A stretch of DNA of 64,000 nt from Phytophthora sp. 'mugwort' (Eukaryota > Oomycota > Peronosporomycetes > Peronosporales > Peronosporaceae). This document shows, piece after piece, positions 1 through 9,679 of this stretch (positions within the stretch are counted from its first letter, which is position 1; each line of letters starts with the position of its first letter). Location of the stretch: assembly GCA_033558025.1 (NCBI GenBank), contig JAUCEF010000007.1, positions 372,001 to 436,000 on the forward strand. Reading direction: 5' to 3'. The notes under the pieces were generated by a model. That model did no database searches. It was not told the origin of the DNA and saw only the letters and a program-made list of their open reading frames with translations. The position numbers and the translations under genes were made by a program.

Positions 1-1860
1 TTTTTGGTACTGGCTGCGAAGAACTCATTGCGACTTGTTTTATGGGCCTTTGCTGTTGATATCGCACTCCAGCTACGTATTCCTAGCCAAGTTCATTAAG
101 TAGGTTACAAGCGGAGCTGCTCGTACGGGAGGAATTTAGCAGAGAGGACTCACCAAGCGCTGCGTTCTATTTTTTTTAATTTTTTATCGTGCCCTACAGA
201 CTATGCTCCAAGGTTGTCACTTCCCACCACGACTATGACTTGCCTCGGTATCGCAAGGAGCGCGAGTGGGTGCGCACGGTATGGCGGCCATACTTTGATT
301 TCGTCTGCTATGGTGGAATCTTACGATGGGTTGTGTTACTGTGCATATAGCAAGCTGCAGATGGCTTCAAGCTCTTCGACGCCATTTTGGATGGCATGGA
401 GGCGGAAGAGCTGGAATATTTAGAGTATGAGCGATCTTTGACCGAGGATAAGAAGCAAAACAGCGCTGCTCTCGCGACCGAGAAGACGAATATGACGGCG
501 TTGGAAGCGCGACTGCAGGCGATGCGGTTGGTCAAGAAGAGCGAAAAGCATCCGAAGGAACAGACGGCAGGGGCAGCAGAGAAGGAAACCAAACGCAGTC
601 TGAATCAATCAGTACCGACTCAGCCACAACTCAACTTTGCGCTGGAGACGCGCCAAAAGGTTGGTAGTGGACTTGAATCCAGACAGTTGTTAGTTTTTTA
701 TTTGACTAGCGTTGTGTATTTTGATAGGAACAAAGCAAAGCGGTGTCGTATCCTGCAGTGGGAAAAGCTTCATGGATGACAGCTGATGCTAGTCAGCACA
801 CTCACAAGCACTATTCTGCGCCACCTCTCAGTCGCCAGCGATCCCAAGAAGCAATCGCCAATTTGACCAGGTGCGCGGGTCCTTAGACGGTATATGTTCG
901 AATTATGAAGACTAACTTTGTATTTGTAGTGGAAAAATCCGTACGCTGGAGATCCCTGCAGGTATCATTGCTCAGTTTACATTGTTGGCTTCACCGAATA
1001 CCAATCAGCCACCTTACGGAATCGAGACCTGCGGCATATTAGCTGGAATTTTGGTAAGTCTCATGCAACTGATTCGCTGAATGTGCATTGACTAACATGC
1101 ATTATTTATGCTTCTCGTGTTACAGCACGATCGAAAGTTGGTGATTACAACTCTGATTATCCCAAAGCAAGAGGTGCGTCACACAGTGAGAATAGATAAC
1201 ATGTTGTTACTGTTGATATCTAAGCTTTATAGTATGTGCGTTGTCTTTGAAGGGATCGTCGGATATGTGCACTATGACGAACGAAGAGGAGCTTTACGAC
1301 TTTTGTTTTAGCAATGAACTGCTCACACTCGGCTGGATTCATGTGAGACTATAAGCCCCTAGACTCAGTTCCTTATTCGAATATGCCACTGCATTCTAAC
1401 GCTCGTGCAAATGGATGTGCCCAGACGCATCCTAAGCAAGACTGTTTCTTGTCATCTGTCGACATTCACACCCAATGTGGATTTCAGTCGATCTTGCCTG
1501 AGGTACGTGAGATCCATTTTCTTTGCTAGTCTTTCGTTTTATGAAACATCCACGGTTATTGTGTTTGTCTCGAACCCTCTCAGGCTGTCGCTATTGTTGT
1601 TGCCCCCAGCGATCCGCACAAAAAGTGAGGCTATTACATTGTTCGTGCGGGTAATCAAAAGCTGGGTGCTTACTATTTGTATGCTTGTGCGCTTCAGTGT
1701 CGGAGTGTTTCGGCTAACAGAACCAAGTGGACTGCAGTTGATTCAAAACTGCAACATGACAGGGTTCCATACTCATCCGAGCCAAATCGAAGTCTATTCA
1801 GACGCGTTTGAGTGCAAGTGGATGGAGCAAGTTACAGCGCAATTAATTGATATGCGGTAA
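1..1860 (+). CDS. AMSH-like JAMM/MPN+ deubiquitinase (5' end outside window)
   Basis: Zinc metalloprotease of the STAMBP/AMSH family, which removes K63-linked ubiquitin from endosomal cargo at ESCRT. About nine short exons can be joined: roughly 199-281, 361-658, 730-867, 930-1052, 1126-1171, 1252-1340, 1421-1502, 1583-1627 and 1701-1860. The first visible parts resemble the N-terminal USP8-dimerisation/MIT-like helices ([17 protein letters not shown]), followed by a charged coiled coil (about 390-660). The catalytic half carries [12 protein letters not shown], the JAMM core WIHTHP with the later SSVD, and the C-terminal [14 protein letters not shown] that is typical of AMSH rather than CSN5 or Rpn11. 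A fragment at about 50-105 ([11 protein letters not shown]) looks like an earlier exon of the same domain. Exon borders upstream of 930 are approximate. It is more intron-rich than its neighbours. Confidence 0.82.
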
Positions 1861-2114
1861 GCAAGGTCAGCTAGTTAGCAAGATAGAAATTTGCTGTGGA
1901 TCACATGCCATGCACCCAACTCGAGTGAAAGGATGCCAAGAAGACCAACCAAAAAATATCATACAAGTGAATGTGGTAACTTTGAGCAAGCTGAATTGGT
2001 GCATCATTTAACTGTACCAACACGAACAATGGATCGACCCGCTGTTCAGGATTGCTCAGGTTTCTTCAGTCAAATGATGATCTTCAACTGAGTTCAACCG
2101 AACCATGTTCGCAT

Positions 2115-3119
2115 TTAGATATCGTCGGAATTGTCCAGGTTCAGCAGAACCTTCTCCATGCCTGGCGTAAAGGCAGGTTTGCCCAGGAACGGGCAGCCAC
2201 CGCATCGGAAGGCGTCGCCCTTGTAGCACTACAGAATGAATCCAACAAAGACAGCATCGTCAGCATTGATAAACAACTACAACAACCTAAACGATGTCAA
2301 GCCTTACGTTTCCGCATCCAGACACCAGCTTGTTCAGGTCCTTCTCCGACATAACTGGCTTGTCGTCTTCATCCTTTAGGCTGCGAAGAGAAGTAGTACG
2401 AAACATGAGTATACTGCCATGCTCACAGCCATAATCAACAGAACACAAACTTACCCGCAAGTGCAGTTCTTGCACGCGCGTTTCTTTCCGCCGACCTTCT
2501 CGCCGCAGTCCGCCTTGGCCGCCTGAAGGACGTCGTCCGTGTCGTCTAGCAGCGTATCCTCGTCAATGATATCCTCGTCCTGCTCCTCGTCACCGAAGTC
2601 GTCCGCCAAAACAGTCCATTTCTTAATGGGTTGCGTCGTTGTGGTCTTCTTGGCGAGCGGGATGGCGGTGCTCTCGAACGACTGCTTCTTAGACGAGAAG
2701 CAGACGGCGCCCGAAAACCCGGGGAAGAATGGACTGCTCACCTCCTTGCTGGCCGTATCCACAAGGCCTCCAATCATCAGCGCCATGAGGACGGCATTCT
2801 TCTTCTCCTCCTGCACGTTGGCCACGTGCAGCTGAAGCACGCCGCCGGTCTTAAGCAGCGGAAGCACCGCGGCAAGCTCAGTGCCCAACTGCTCCGTCTG
2901 CTCGTTGAACGAGATGACGGTATCAAACGCGTTCTCCTTGGCTGCGGCGCTGTTGGCCACCGTCTGCTCCACGGCCGAGCCCTCGGCCACGGCGAGCACC
3001 GTCACGTCTGCTACCTGCAAATTCGCCTGCTTAAACTGCTGAATAGCAGCTGCTGCATCTTGCAGACGCGTGAAGATCGCTACGTTGCCCTGGAGAGCCA
3101 TTGGTGGTTGAGCGTGCAT
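2115..3119 (-). CDS. anamorsin / Dre2 (CIAPIN1), cytosolic Fe-S assembly
   Basis: Electron-transfer protein of the cytosolic iron-sulfur assembly pathway, working with the diflavin reductase Tah18/NDOR1. Three exons (3119-2455, 2380-2308, 2228-2115) join in frame to about 283 residues. The N-terminal 150 residues form the degenerate methyltransferase-like domain, followed by an acidic linker. The C-terminus holds both metal motifs: CKNCTCG at the end of exon 1, and SGCGN at the end of exon 2 joined to [14 protein letters not shown] in exon 3. Intron 2 therefore cuts the second cysteine motif between N and C. The length is close to that of animal and plant anamorsins. The start ATG is the first in the frame. 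It ends 255 bp from the AMSH-like gene, with which it is convergent. Confidence 0.9.
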
Positions 3120-3381
3120 TTAAGTGGTGGTGTCCCTTGCTGCGTTGCGCTGCACCAGAAGAAATGCGTAGTGAACAAGTACCTCAGTTGTCCCTAATTT
3201 TGGGTGTTTTGCCACATTTAAAGTTGACTGGCGGTTTCTATGGATGAGTGATCTATTCATACGAAGCACGGATTACAAATGATGTCGCAATCAGCGACGT
3301 GTTGTTCGTGGCAAACGCCTTGTCTAAGTGCCACAAACGCAGTCGACGATCATTATAGTGCCGCTTCAACTGTTTGTTAAA

Positions 3382-3408
3382 TGGCTTCATTACCCTTTTT
3401 CATTACCT
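3382..3408 (+). promoter_or_regulatory. possible Inr/FPR start element of the KH gene
   Basis: The stretch GCTTCATTACCCTTTTTC resembles the oomycete initiator plus flanking promoter region and lies about 110 bp before the ATG at 3508. The match is by eye only. Confidence 0.35.
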
Positions 3409-3507
3409 TCTAACTGTTAGACCACGAGAGTAAGACAGTATCTGCGGGACAGAATCAATCCAGTAACAACTCAAGATAGTCTCTGACCTGGCAGTTGATT
3501 GTCTCAA

Positions 3508-4809
3508 ATGGGTTCATCCATCCGAGATCTCGCGCCATCGCATTCAAAAGATCTCGTTGCGGTCGCTCAGTCTACATTTTCGCTCGCACTTGCCACGTCT
3601 CGTTACGGGTTGTCTACTATGAGCTTCCGCACCACACGTGACTCAGCTCTCAGCCAAACGAAGCGACTTGCGATCCCGGAGCACGTCCCAGTTGGTGCTG
3701 TTATCGGCAAGGGTGGAAGCTACTGCAAAGCACTCCGTGAGAACCACGGCGTTCGCTGCTCTGTGGACGGAACCGACCGAAAAGTGACGTTGAGAGGGTC
3801 GAGAACTGGCCTGCAGAGCGCGGAAGACGAACTCGCGGACTTGTTTTCCTCCTTCGCAATCGCGAAGCCAGGTGAGAAGCGGGTTTTCGACATCGTGGTG
3901 CGCGACGGACCAAACCGTTGGTGGTCGTTCCAAAAGGATAAGGAGACTACCAGCGACGCGCAAGTCGCAGAGTTCCCGTTCCGCCTCCAGCAGTCAGGAC
4001 GGGCGGTGGAGACTGCAAGTGAGACGGAGGCTTGGGTCAAGGAGTTTCGTGAAGATGATATGGAGAGGGCTATGGCTTACCTTTGGGAGAAGCCGTCGGA
4101 GTTGCCAATCAAGATCAGGCTCGCATTTGGGAAGCTGTGCTTTAAGCTTAAATCCATTCGCTGTGAGAACTCAACCATCGCCTGGCCAGAGTTGCAAAAG
4201 CTTTGCATTTACAATGATTTCATGACGCGCTGGTCTAACTTCTGTGGGCGTTCTTCGCCAACGATAGCAGCGTTGATGGACGATCTGGAGGAGTGGGTGG
4301 AGAAGGACGTGGAGCCGCAAAACCTGTTGTCGGTGCATCTTGCAGGCTACGAAGGGACCTACGACCTCAAGTACCATCTCGTGGATGGTCAATGGGAGTT
4401 ACACAAGGCCTACAACAGACGCCACGTGCGCGGCACCTACGACGTCATTCTGGGCAATGAGACCTCATTCCGAGTGCGTGCTATCACCCGCGAAAAGATC
4501 TCTGAGAACGCGTCAGCCGACATTCAGCAGTACCTGGACATTTCGATCCCAGACGATGGTGACTTCTTTCGTACGCAGGTCACGTTGAGTCAAGTGGCCC
4601 CAACTGGAATCAGTATCAAGGCGTTCGAGGCGAAGATGAAAGTGCGTGTTGACGCCAACGGTCTTCGTTACACAATCTCGTATGTGGACAAGCATCAGGA
4701 CGAGTTCCGGCTCGAGTGCTGTTTGTCCAACGAAGAGAAGAAGAAACTGAGCGCCAAGGATAACGAGGCTCAAGTGCTGATCGAGAAAGTACTGCAGATG
4801 CTACCGTGA
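3508..4809 (+). CDS. KH-domain protein of unknown function
   Basis: Single-exon protein of 433 residues. The first ATG of the frame is at 3508; an upstream TTG in the same frame is not a credible eukaryotic start. A KH-like fold is visible at about residues 52-115, with the GxxG loop VIGKGGSYCK and a following helix, as in RNA-binding KH proteins. Residues 115-433 match no domain I recognise; they are rich in charged and aromatic residues, and the last 60 residues are strongly charged. The first 40 residues are Ser/Thr-rich and may be a mitochondrial presequence or simply disordered. Single-stranded RNA or DNA binding is inferred from the KH motif alone. Confidence 0.7.
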   Translation: MGSSIRDLAPSHSKDLVAVAQSTFSLALATSRYGLSTMSFRTTRDSALSQTKRLAIPEHVPVGAVIGKGGSYCKALRENHGVRCSVDGTDRKVTLRGSRTGLQSAEDELADLFSSFAIAKPGEKRVFDIVVRDGPNRWWSFQKDKETTSDAQVAEFPFRLQQSGRAVETASETEAWVKEFREDDMERAMAYLWEKPSELPIKIRLAFGKLCFKLKSIRCENSTIAWPELQKLCIYNDFMTRWSNFCGRSSPTIAALMDDLEEWVEKDVEPQNLLSVHLAGYEGTYDLKYHLVDGQWELHKAYNRRHVRGTYDVILGNETSFRVRAITREKISENASADIQQYLDISIPDDGDFFRTQVTLSQVAPTGISIKAFEAKMKVRVDANGLRYTISYVDKHQDEFRLECCLSNEEKKKLSAKDNEAQVLIEKVLQMLP

Positions 4810-4866
4810 AGCTGCGAGGTGATTGTCGTCCATTCTCTTCATGTAGTTTGTAGCGACTTGGAACGG

Positions 4867-4916
4867 TACCGGTAACAGTGAATTCGCTCTTAATGACCCA
4901 CAGTTCAGTACCGGTA
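4867..4916. repeat. two copies of palindrome TACCGGTA
   Basis: Exact TACCGGTA copies at 4867-4874 and 4909-4916, between the KH gene and the phosphatase. The same 8-mer recurs at 23680 and 24284-24297, again outside genes. Confidence 0.6.
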
Positions 4917-5061
4917 TTTGTGTCAATTGAAGCACTTCAACTAGACGACAACCTGTATCCAAAAGCTCTGTCTCAATGTAGCCATATCGGTATACCCAGG
5001 GAAATTCGTGCGTATGTTTGCTTCATCTGAGCTGCTCGCTTCCTGGCGTTGGGCGGCTTCT

Positions 5062-5092
5062 TTGCTTCATTCTTCATCTTCCTTCTTCTTCC
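5062..5092 (+). promoter_or_regulatory. Inr-like element of the PhoD gene
   Basis: GCTTCATTCTTCATCTTCC with a pyrimidine-rich tail lies just before the start codon at 5106 and resembles the oomycete initiator plus FPR. Confidence 0.35.
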
Positions 5093-5105
5093 TTCTTTGA
5101 GCCAA

Positions 5106-6862
5106 ATGGTGGGGAAGATCGCCGTGTACGCTATTGCAGCGGCAACCGCGGCTTCCTCGCTGTGTCTGGGCGCGGAGCTGACGGTGCTGGAGTCGCCTCG
5201 CGTTCAAGACCTCAAGCAGCCGTTACAGCGCGTGGCCTTCGGTTCCTGCAACGATCAGAGCTTCCCGCAGCCCCTGTGGCCTAATATCGCTGCGCACGAG
5301 CCAGAGCTCTGGATCTGGATGGGCGACAACGTGAGCATTGCATCAACCAGCCAAGGGGGCCACGGATTGCGAATCTGACTGCGGATTTCTTCGTTTGTCA
5401 TCTCGTGCAGATCTACGCCGATGTGAAGGAACTGGGCGAACCGCGACCGCTGCCCATCCCACCACGCAAGATGTTCGAGGAGGCTCCACCGGAGGAGCTC
5501 ATCCGACGATACAAGTGCGTTTGCCGGTGGTGTTGACTTGGAGATCCTAGGACTCATCCATCGTTTCGTTGTTCTCTGGCTGCAGCAAGCTGATGGCCAA
5601 TGAAGACTACGCTGCCTTCGTCAACCGCACACCGATCATCGGCATCTGGGACGACCATGATTACGGAATCAACGATGGCGGCAAGTTCTACTCATATCGC
5701 GAACAGAGCCAGCAGATTTTTCTCGATTTCATTGGCGAACCGAAGGATTCGCCTCGTCGTAAGCAGGAGGTACGGCAGAAGTGTATATGCACTGTTAATG
5801 CAAACAGCCTTGACTGATTTGTGTGTGGAATCGATAGGGTATTTACACATCATACACCATCGGGTCGGGAGAGCAGACCGTCAAGTTCATCCTCGTCGAC
5901 AACCGGTACTGCTACATTTTGCAATGTCGGCACTTGCTGGAGCTCTGACGGATATGTTCGTGGGTGCATATTATAGATACAATCGCGACAACTATGACAC
6001 GGAAAATGGTGATTTTCTAGGTGGGATCCAATGGAAGTGGCTTGAAAACGAGCTTACGACATCGACTGCTGCATTCAATGTCATCTTATCGGGAGTTCAA
6101 ATTCTTCCTGGCGACCGTTATCCTGTTGCCGAGTGCTGGGATCGCTTCCCGAGCGAGCGCGAGCGCCTGTTAAAGCTGATTCTTGCTTCAAACGCAAAGG
6201 GTGTCATTCTTCTCAGGTTTGTCAGCCAAATGAAGCTTTTTGTGGGCGCTCACCGCATTCCCTAACCAAAGTCTCATTTATTTGATTATAGTGGCGACGT
6301 GCATTTTTCGGAGATCAACCAGGTCGTGTGTTCACAAGGGGCGAACAGGATCACGGAGATCACGAGCAGCGGCATGACTCATAGCTGGATGGAATTCCAC
6401 GTGCCATCAATGAAGTACGTTATGGCTCTGGTGTTCACGTACGCGAACCTTGTGCTGCCGTGGGAGTTCCGTCCCACACAGAAATCTTTCTACGGTCATC
6501 TCAACTGGGGCTCAATCGATTTTGATTGGGAGAACAAGTCTCACGCTGTCGCGACTGTGAAAACCCGTGGTGCCGATGATGAGGTGAAGCTTCAGTACGA
6601 GTTCGAGTCGAAGCCCTTCCATTCAGACTCCCCCGAGCTAGATGCCGCTGAATGCCAAGCTCCACGCCCACTTCCGCGCTGGCAGCGACTTGCTTGGGAA
6701 GGCGTGTTCATTGGTATGGTGGGAGCATTCCTGCTGCTAATCCCCGTAAACGCCTTCATTCTGCTTTGGCTAGTGTGGTTCTTCATCAAGAAGGCTGTTT
6801 TCCCGGTCGCAGTCAAGACGCATCTAGCTGCTAAGCACACGGATACCAAGAAGACGGCGTAA
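5106..6862 (+). CDS. PhoD-like metallophosphatase with signal peptide and C-terminal membrane anchor
   Basis: Alkaline phosphatase D-type phosphomono/diesterase, entering the secretory pathway. Six exons (5106-5330, 5411-5514, 5586-5769, 5838-5905, 5977-6216, 6292-6862) join in frame to about 463 residues. A signal peptide covers residues 1-22 ([18 protein letters not shown]). The metal-binding blocks are FGSCND, MGDN-IYAD (created only after splicing intron 1), [10 protein letters not shown] and SGDVHFSE, in the usual PhoD order and spacing. A hydrophobic segment near residues 415-440 is followed by a basic tail, suggesting a type I membrane protein with its catalytic domain in the lumen or outside the cell. 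The substrate is unknown. The start was chosen because it gives a clean signal peptide; upstream in-frame codons are not ATG. Confidence 0.85.
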
Positions 6863-7003
6863 AATTGTAGAGCCAAACGAGGCAACGTAGATCTGTCTTG
6901 GTTCGTTATCACATCCTCAAAACAACTAGAAATAGACGAATTCTGCTTCCATTAATGAAAATTTCTTTGTTTAACTAGGTTGGTATAGTTTAAAGGAAGG
7001 AAT

Positions 7004-9646
7004 ATGGCGGACCCGGTCGAGCTGCACCGCAAACAACAACTTTACCGTCGAGTTTACGAGAGGAGATTGGAAGCTATTGCAGCTCGGCAGGTGATTTTAT
7101 GTCGTGATAATGCGTTACGAGTGGAGATTGAGCGCAACATGAAAAACTTTGTGGCAACATCTTTGCAGTGTCGATTTCGTGGATGGAGAGGGCGGCGTCT
7201 CGCTGCTCGAAAGCGGCAGCGACACAATGCGGCCATTGCTATAGGACGGATGATTCGCGGCTTTCTTGGTCGCCGACGCGCTGCGGAAGAAAGACGGAAG
7301 CAGAGGCAAGTGCTTCATAGTCCAATTGCACTCAAATTACTACTCGAGCGATCCACTGTGGTGAGGACGATCAAGAACTGGCAGGAATTGCTCGATCCGC
7401 ACACGAATGAGTACTTTTACTTTCACATCTTCACGCATGACTCGCAATGGCTCCCACCAGAATCATATCACGAATTTCTCGTGTGCAAGTGGACCAAGTG
7501 TAGCCTCGTTGCGAAGACGATTCATGAAATTCATGAGCATTACAGGACAAAGCACATTTGGTACTGCCCTGTGTGCATGATGAAAGTGTGTACCGCGACT
7601 TTCCCGGTCTGTCCAATGTGTAAAAGTATCTGTAGTCATGACCCCGTGACGGGAGAAATTGTAGGTCCCGGCGAGACCCAATTGCAGCTAATACAACAAG
7701 CTAGAGAGGCCAAAGAAGAGTTACGTCGACAAAAAGAAGAAGCATATCAGCATCGTATGCAGTACTGGGCGGCGTTGGCTGGACAGCACGAGAATTCGCG
7801 TGGTTCTTCCCCAAAGAAAAAGCGAGCGTTTGGATTTGGAAGATCAAATGGATCAGCCTCATCTTTGGTTTTAAATGCCAGTACTTCGGAAGATCCAGAT
7901 GTTGTAGCACTTGGTCATCTTAAGGATCTGGACCCGTCGGTGATGGACATTGAATGGTTTTCGTCTTGGCATCGCAAAGCTAAGCAAGACCACGTGTTCG
8001 CTAAGGCTCTGCTTCGGTTTGGAAGTCTTTATATTGGGGACTTTCATGCTGATAACAAAAGCTTCGATGGCTTAGGCGAATTACTTTATGTGGACGGTGG
8101 ACGCTACGTTGGTCAATGGAAAACTAATCAGCGGCACGGCAAAGGGATTTATCAAGGTGCCGATGGTTACGAGTACATTGGAGATTGGGTGGATGGGATA
8201 AAACACGGTATGGGGACCCTGACTTTGCCTAGTGGTGAACGTTACGTCGGATATTTTATGAATGGACATTTTCATGGTACGGGTGTGTTTTTCGCAGCGA
8301 ATGGTGATAAATACGAAGGTCAATTTCAGAATAATCGTCCGAACGGGTTTGGCAAGTTCAAAAAAGTCACTGGAGATCGATACGTCGGTAACACTGTCGA
8401 CGGTCTCGCTTGTGGAGTGGGAACAGTTAGCACAGCGGACGGTGAAGTCTACAAAGGTCACTGGGAAAAGGATTTCCGTCACGGTACTGGCGTGTGTTTT
8501 TATCAGAATGGAGCAGTTTACTCTGGTAACTGGTGGCGTGGCAGATGGAGCGGAAATGGCATCTACGTTTCCAGCGAAGGTATCAAGTATCTGGGCGAGT
8601 TCTCCAAAGGCAAACAACATGGTCGAGGCAAATTATTTTTCGATAATGGCGACATATTTGATGGACACTTTGTTCACGGTGTGGCTGAAGGATCTGGCAA
8701 AGCAAAAGGGATGTATCGATTTTTTGATAGTGGGAATTGGTATCTTGGTGACTGGGTTGCCAACAAACGTCATGGAAATGGTACATACAGATTCATGGGA
8801 GGAAGTAGCTATACTGGAACTTTTGTCAACGATCACGTTCAAGGTCGGGGTACAATGACGTACTCGAATGGAAACGTATATAAAGGTGAGTTCGTGGATG
8901 CCGAAAAGCATGGTGAAGGCATTTACCAGTGGCAAGGTGGAAGCGTATATGAAGGTCATTTTGACCATGGACTGATCCGAGGCTTCGGCAAAATCGTTTA
9001 TGCTACTGGGCATACGTACGAAGGGCAATGGCATAATAACAAGAAACACGGCAAAGGGAAATTTATCTACCGGAATGGAGATATTTATGACGGGGAATGG
9101 CGCGCTGATCGACGCCACGGCTATGGCATTTTTACTTGGAATCCAAATACCCCTCAACAAGAAAAATACGAAGGAATGTTGGATGACGAGCGACGCCATG
9201 GGAGAGGCAAGTATCATTATGCAAATGATACCATCTATGATGGTGACTGGAACTATGGCAAGCGCGATGGAATGGGAACTTTCACGTGGCCCAATGGCGA
9301 TGTATACAATGGCCAGTTTGTCGACGAAATGCAGCACGGGTTTGGGAGCTTCTTGTCTGCTTCATCGGGTGATATTTATGAAGGTGAATGGGTCTTGAAT
9401 GTCCGTGAAGGACATGGAAGAATTATGTACGCTTCAGGGAAAGTGTTTGATGGTACATTTCATGACGGTAGACGTCACGGAGCCGGTGTTATGATCTATA
9501 GTAATGGCAGCAGTTATCACGGGGTTTGGGATCGAGACTTAAAGCAAGGCGGAGGAAGATATGTGCTCCACGTCGTGGATGATGGAGATGAAAGCAACGC
9601 GAGCAAACAGAAAGAATCACTTAATATCCGTGTGTTTGGCTACTAG
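7004..9646 (+). CDS. MORN-repeat protein with IQ-like, WW-like and zinc-binding N-terminus
   Basis: Single exon, 880 residues. Residues about 50-105 hold two basic IQ-like helices (LQCRFRGWRGRRLAARKR and IGRMIRGFLGRRR), which usually bind calmodulin. Residues about 125-155 resemble a WW domain (WQELLDP...YFYFH...QWLPP). A Cys/His-rich patch with CPVC and CPMC pairs follows at about 165-215. From about residue 350 to the end there are about 21 consecutive MORN units of the GxGxxxxxxGxxYxGxWxxxxxHG type. MORN arrays bind membranes or act as scaffolds; long ones occur in flagellar radial spokes and on cortical structures. A flagellar or cortical scaffold is plausible but inferred. The gene ends 33 bp from the convergent stop codon of the next gene. 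Confidence 0.85.
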   Translation: MADPVELHRKQQLYRRVYERRLEAIAARQVILCRDNALRVEIERNMKNFVATSLQCRFRGWRGRRLAARKRQRHNAAIAIGRMIRGFLGRRRAAEERRKQRQVLHSPIALKLLLERSTVVRTIKNWQELLDPHTNEYFYFHIFTHDSQWLPPESYHEFLVCKWTKCSLVAKTIHEIHEHYRTKHIWYCPVCMMKVCTATFPVCPMCKSICSHDPVTGEIVGPGETQLQLIQQAREAKEELRRQKEEAYQHRMQYWAALAGQHENSRGSSPKKKRAFGFGRSNGSASSLVLNASTSEDPDVVALGHLKDLDPSVMDIEWFSSWHRKAKQDHVFAKALLRFGSLYIGDFHADNKSFDGLGELLYVDGGRYVGQWKTNQRHGKGIYQGADGYEYIGDWVDGIKHGMGTLTLPSGERYVGYFMNGHFHGTGVFFAANGDKYEGQFQNNRPNGFGKFKKVTGDRYVGNTVDGLACGVGTVSTADGEVYKGHWEKDFRHGTGVCFYQNGAVYSGNWWRGRWSGNGIYVSSEGIKYLGEFSKGKQHGRGKLFFDNGDIFDGHFVHGVAEGSGKAKGMYRFFDSGNWYLGDWVANKRHGNGTYRFMGGSSYTGTFVNDHVQGRGTMTYSNGNVYKGEFVDAEKHGEGIYQWQGGSVYEGHFDHGLIRGFGKIVYATGHTYEGQWHNNKKHGKGKFIYRNGDIYDGEWRADRRHGYGIFTWNPNTPQQEKYEGMLDDERRHGRGKYHYANDTIYDGDWNYGKRDGMGTFTWPNGDVYNGQFVDEMQHGFGSFLSASSGDIYEGEWVLNVREGHGRIMYASGKVFDGTFHDGRRHGAGVMIYSNGSSYHGVWDRDLKQGGGRYVLHVVDDGDESNASKQKESLNIRVFGY

Positions 9647-9679
9647 GACTATTAATCCGTTAAAAAAAAACTGGCTGAT

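Noticed and set aside
2631..3197. 188-residue plus-strand ORF across anamorsin
   Set aside because: Antisense to a clear anamorsin gene; His/Arg/Leu-rich shadow.
8081..9337. Two long minus-strand ORFs (179 and 234 residues) opposite the MORN gene
   Set aside because: They arise from the repetitive GGN/TAY codon pattern of MORN units on the other strand; no domain and no start context.
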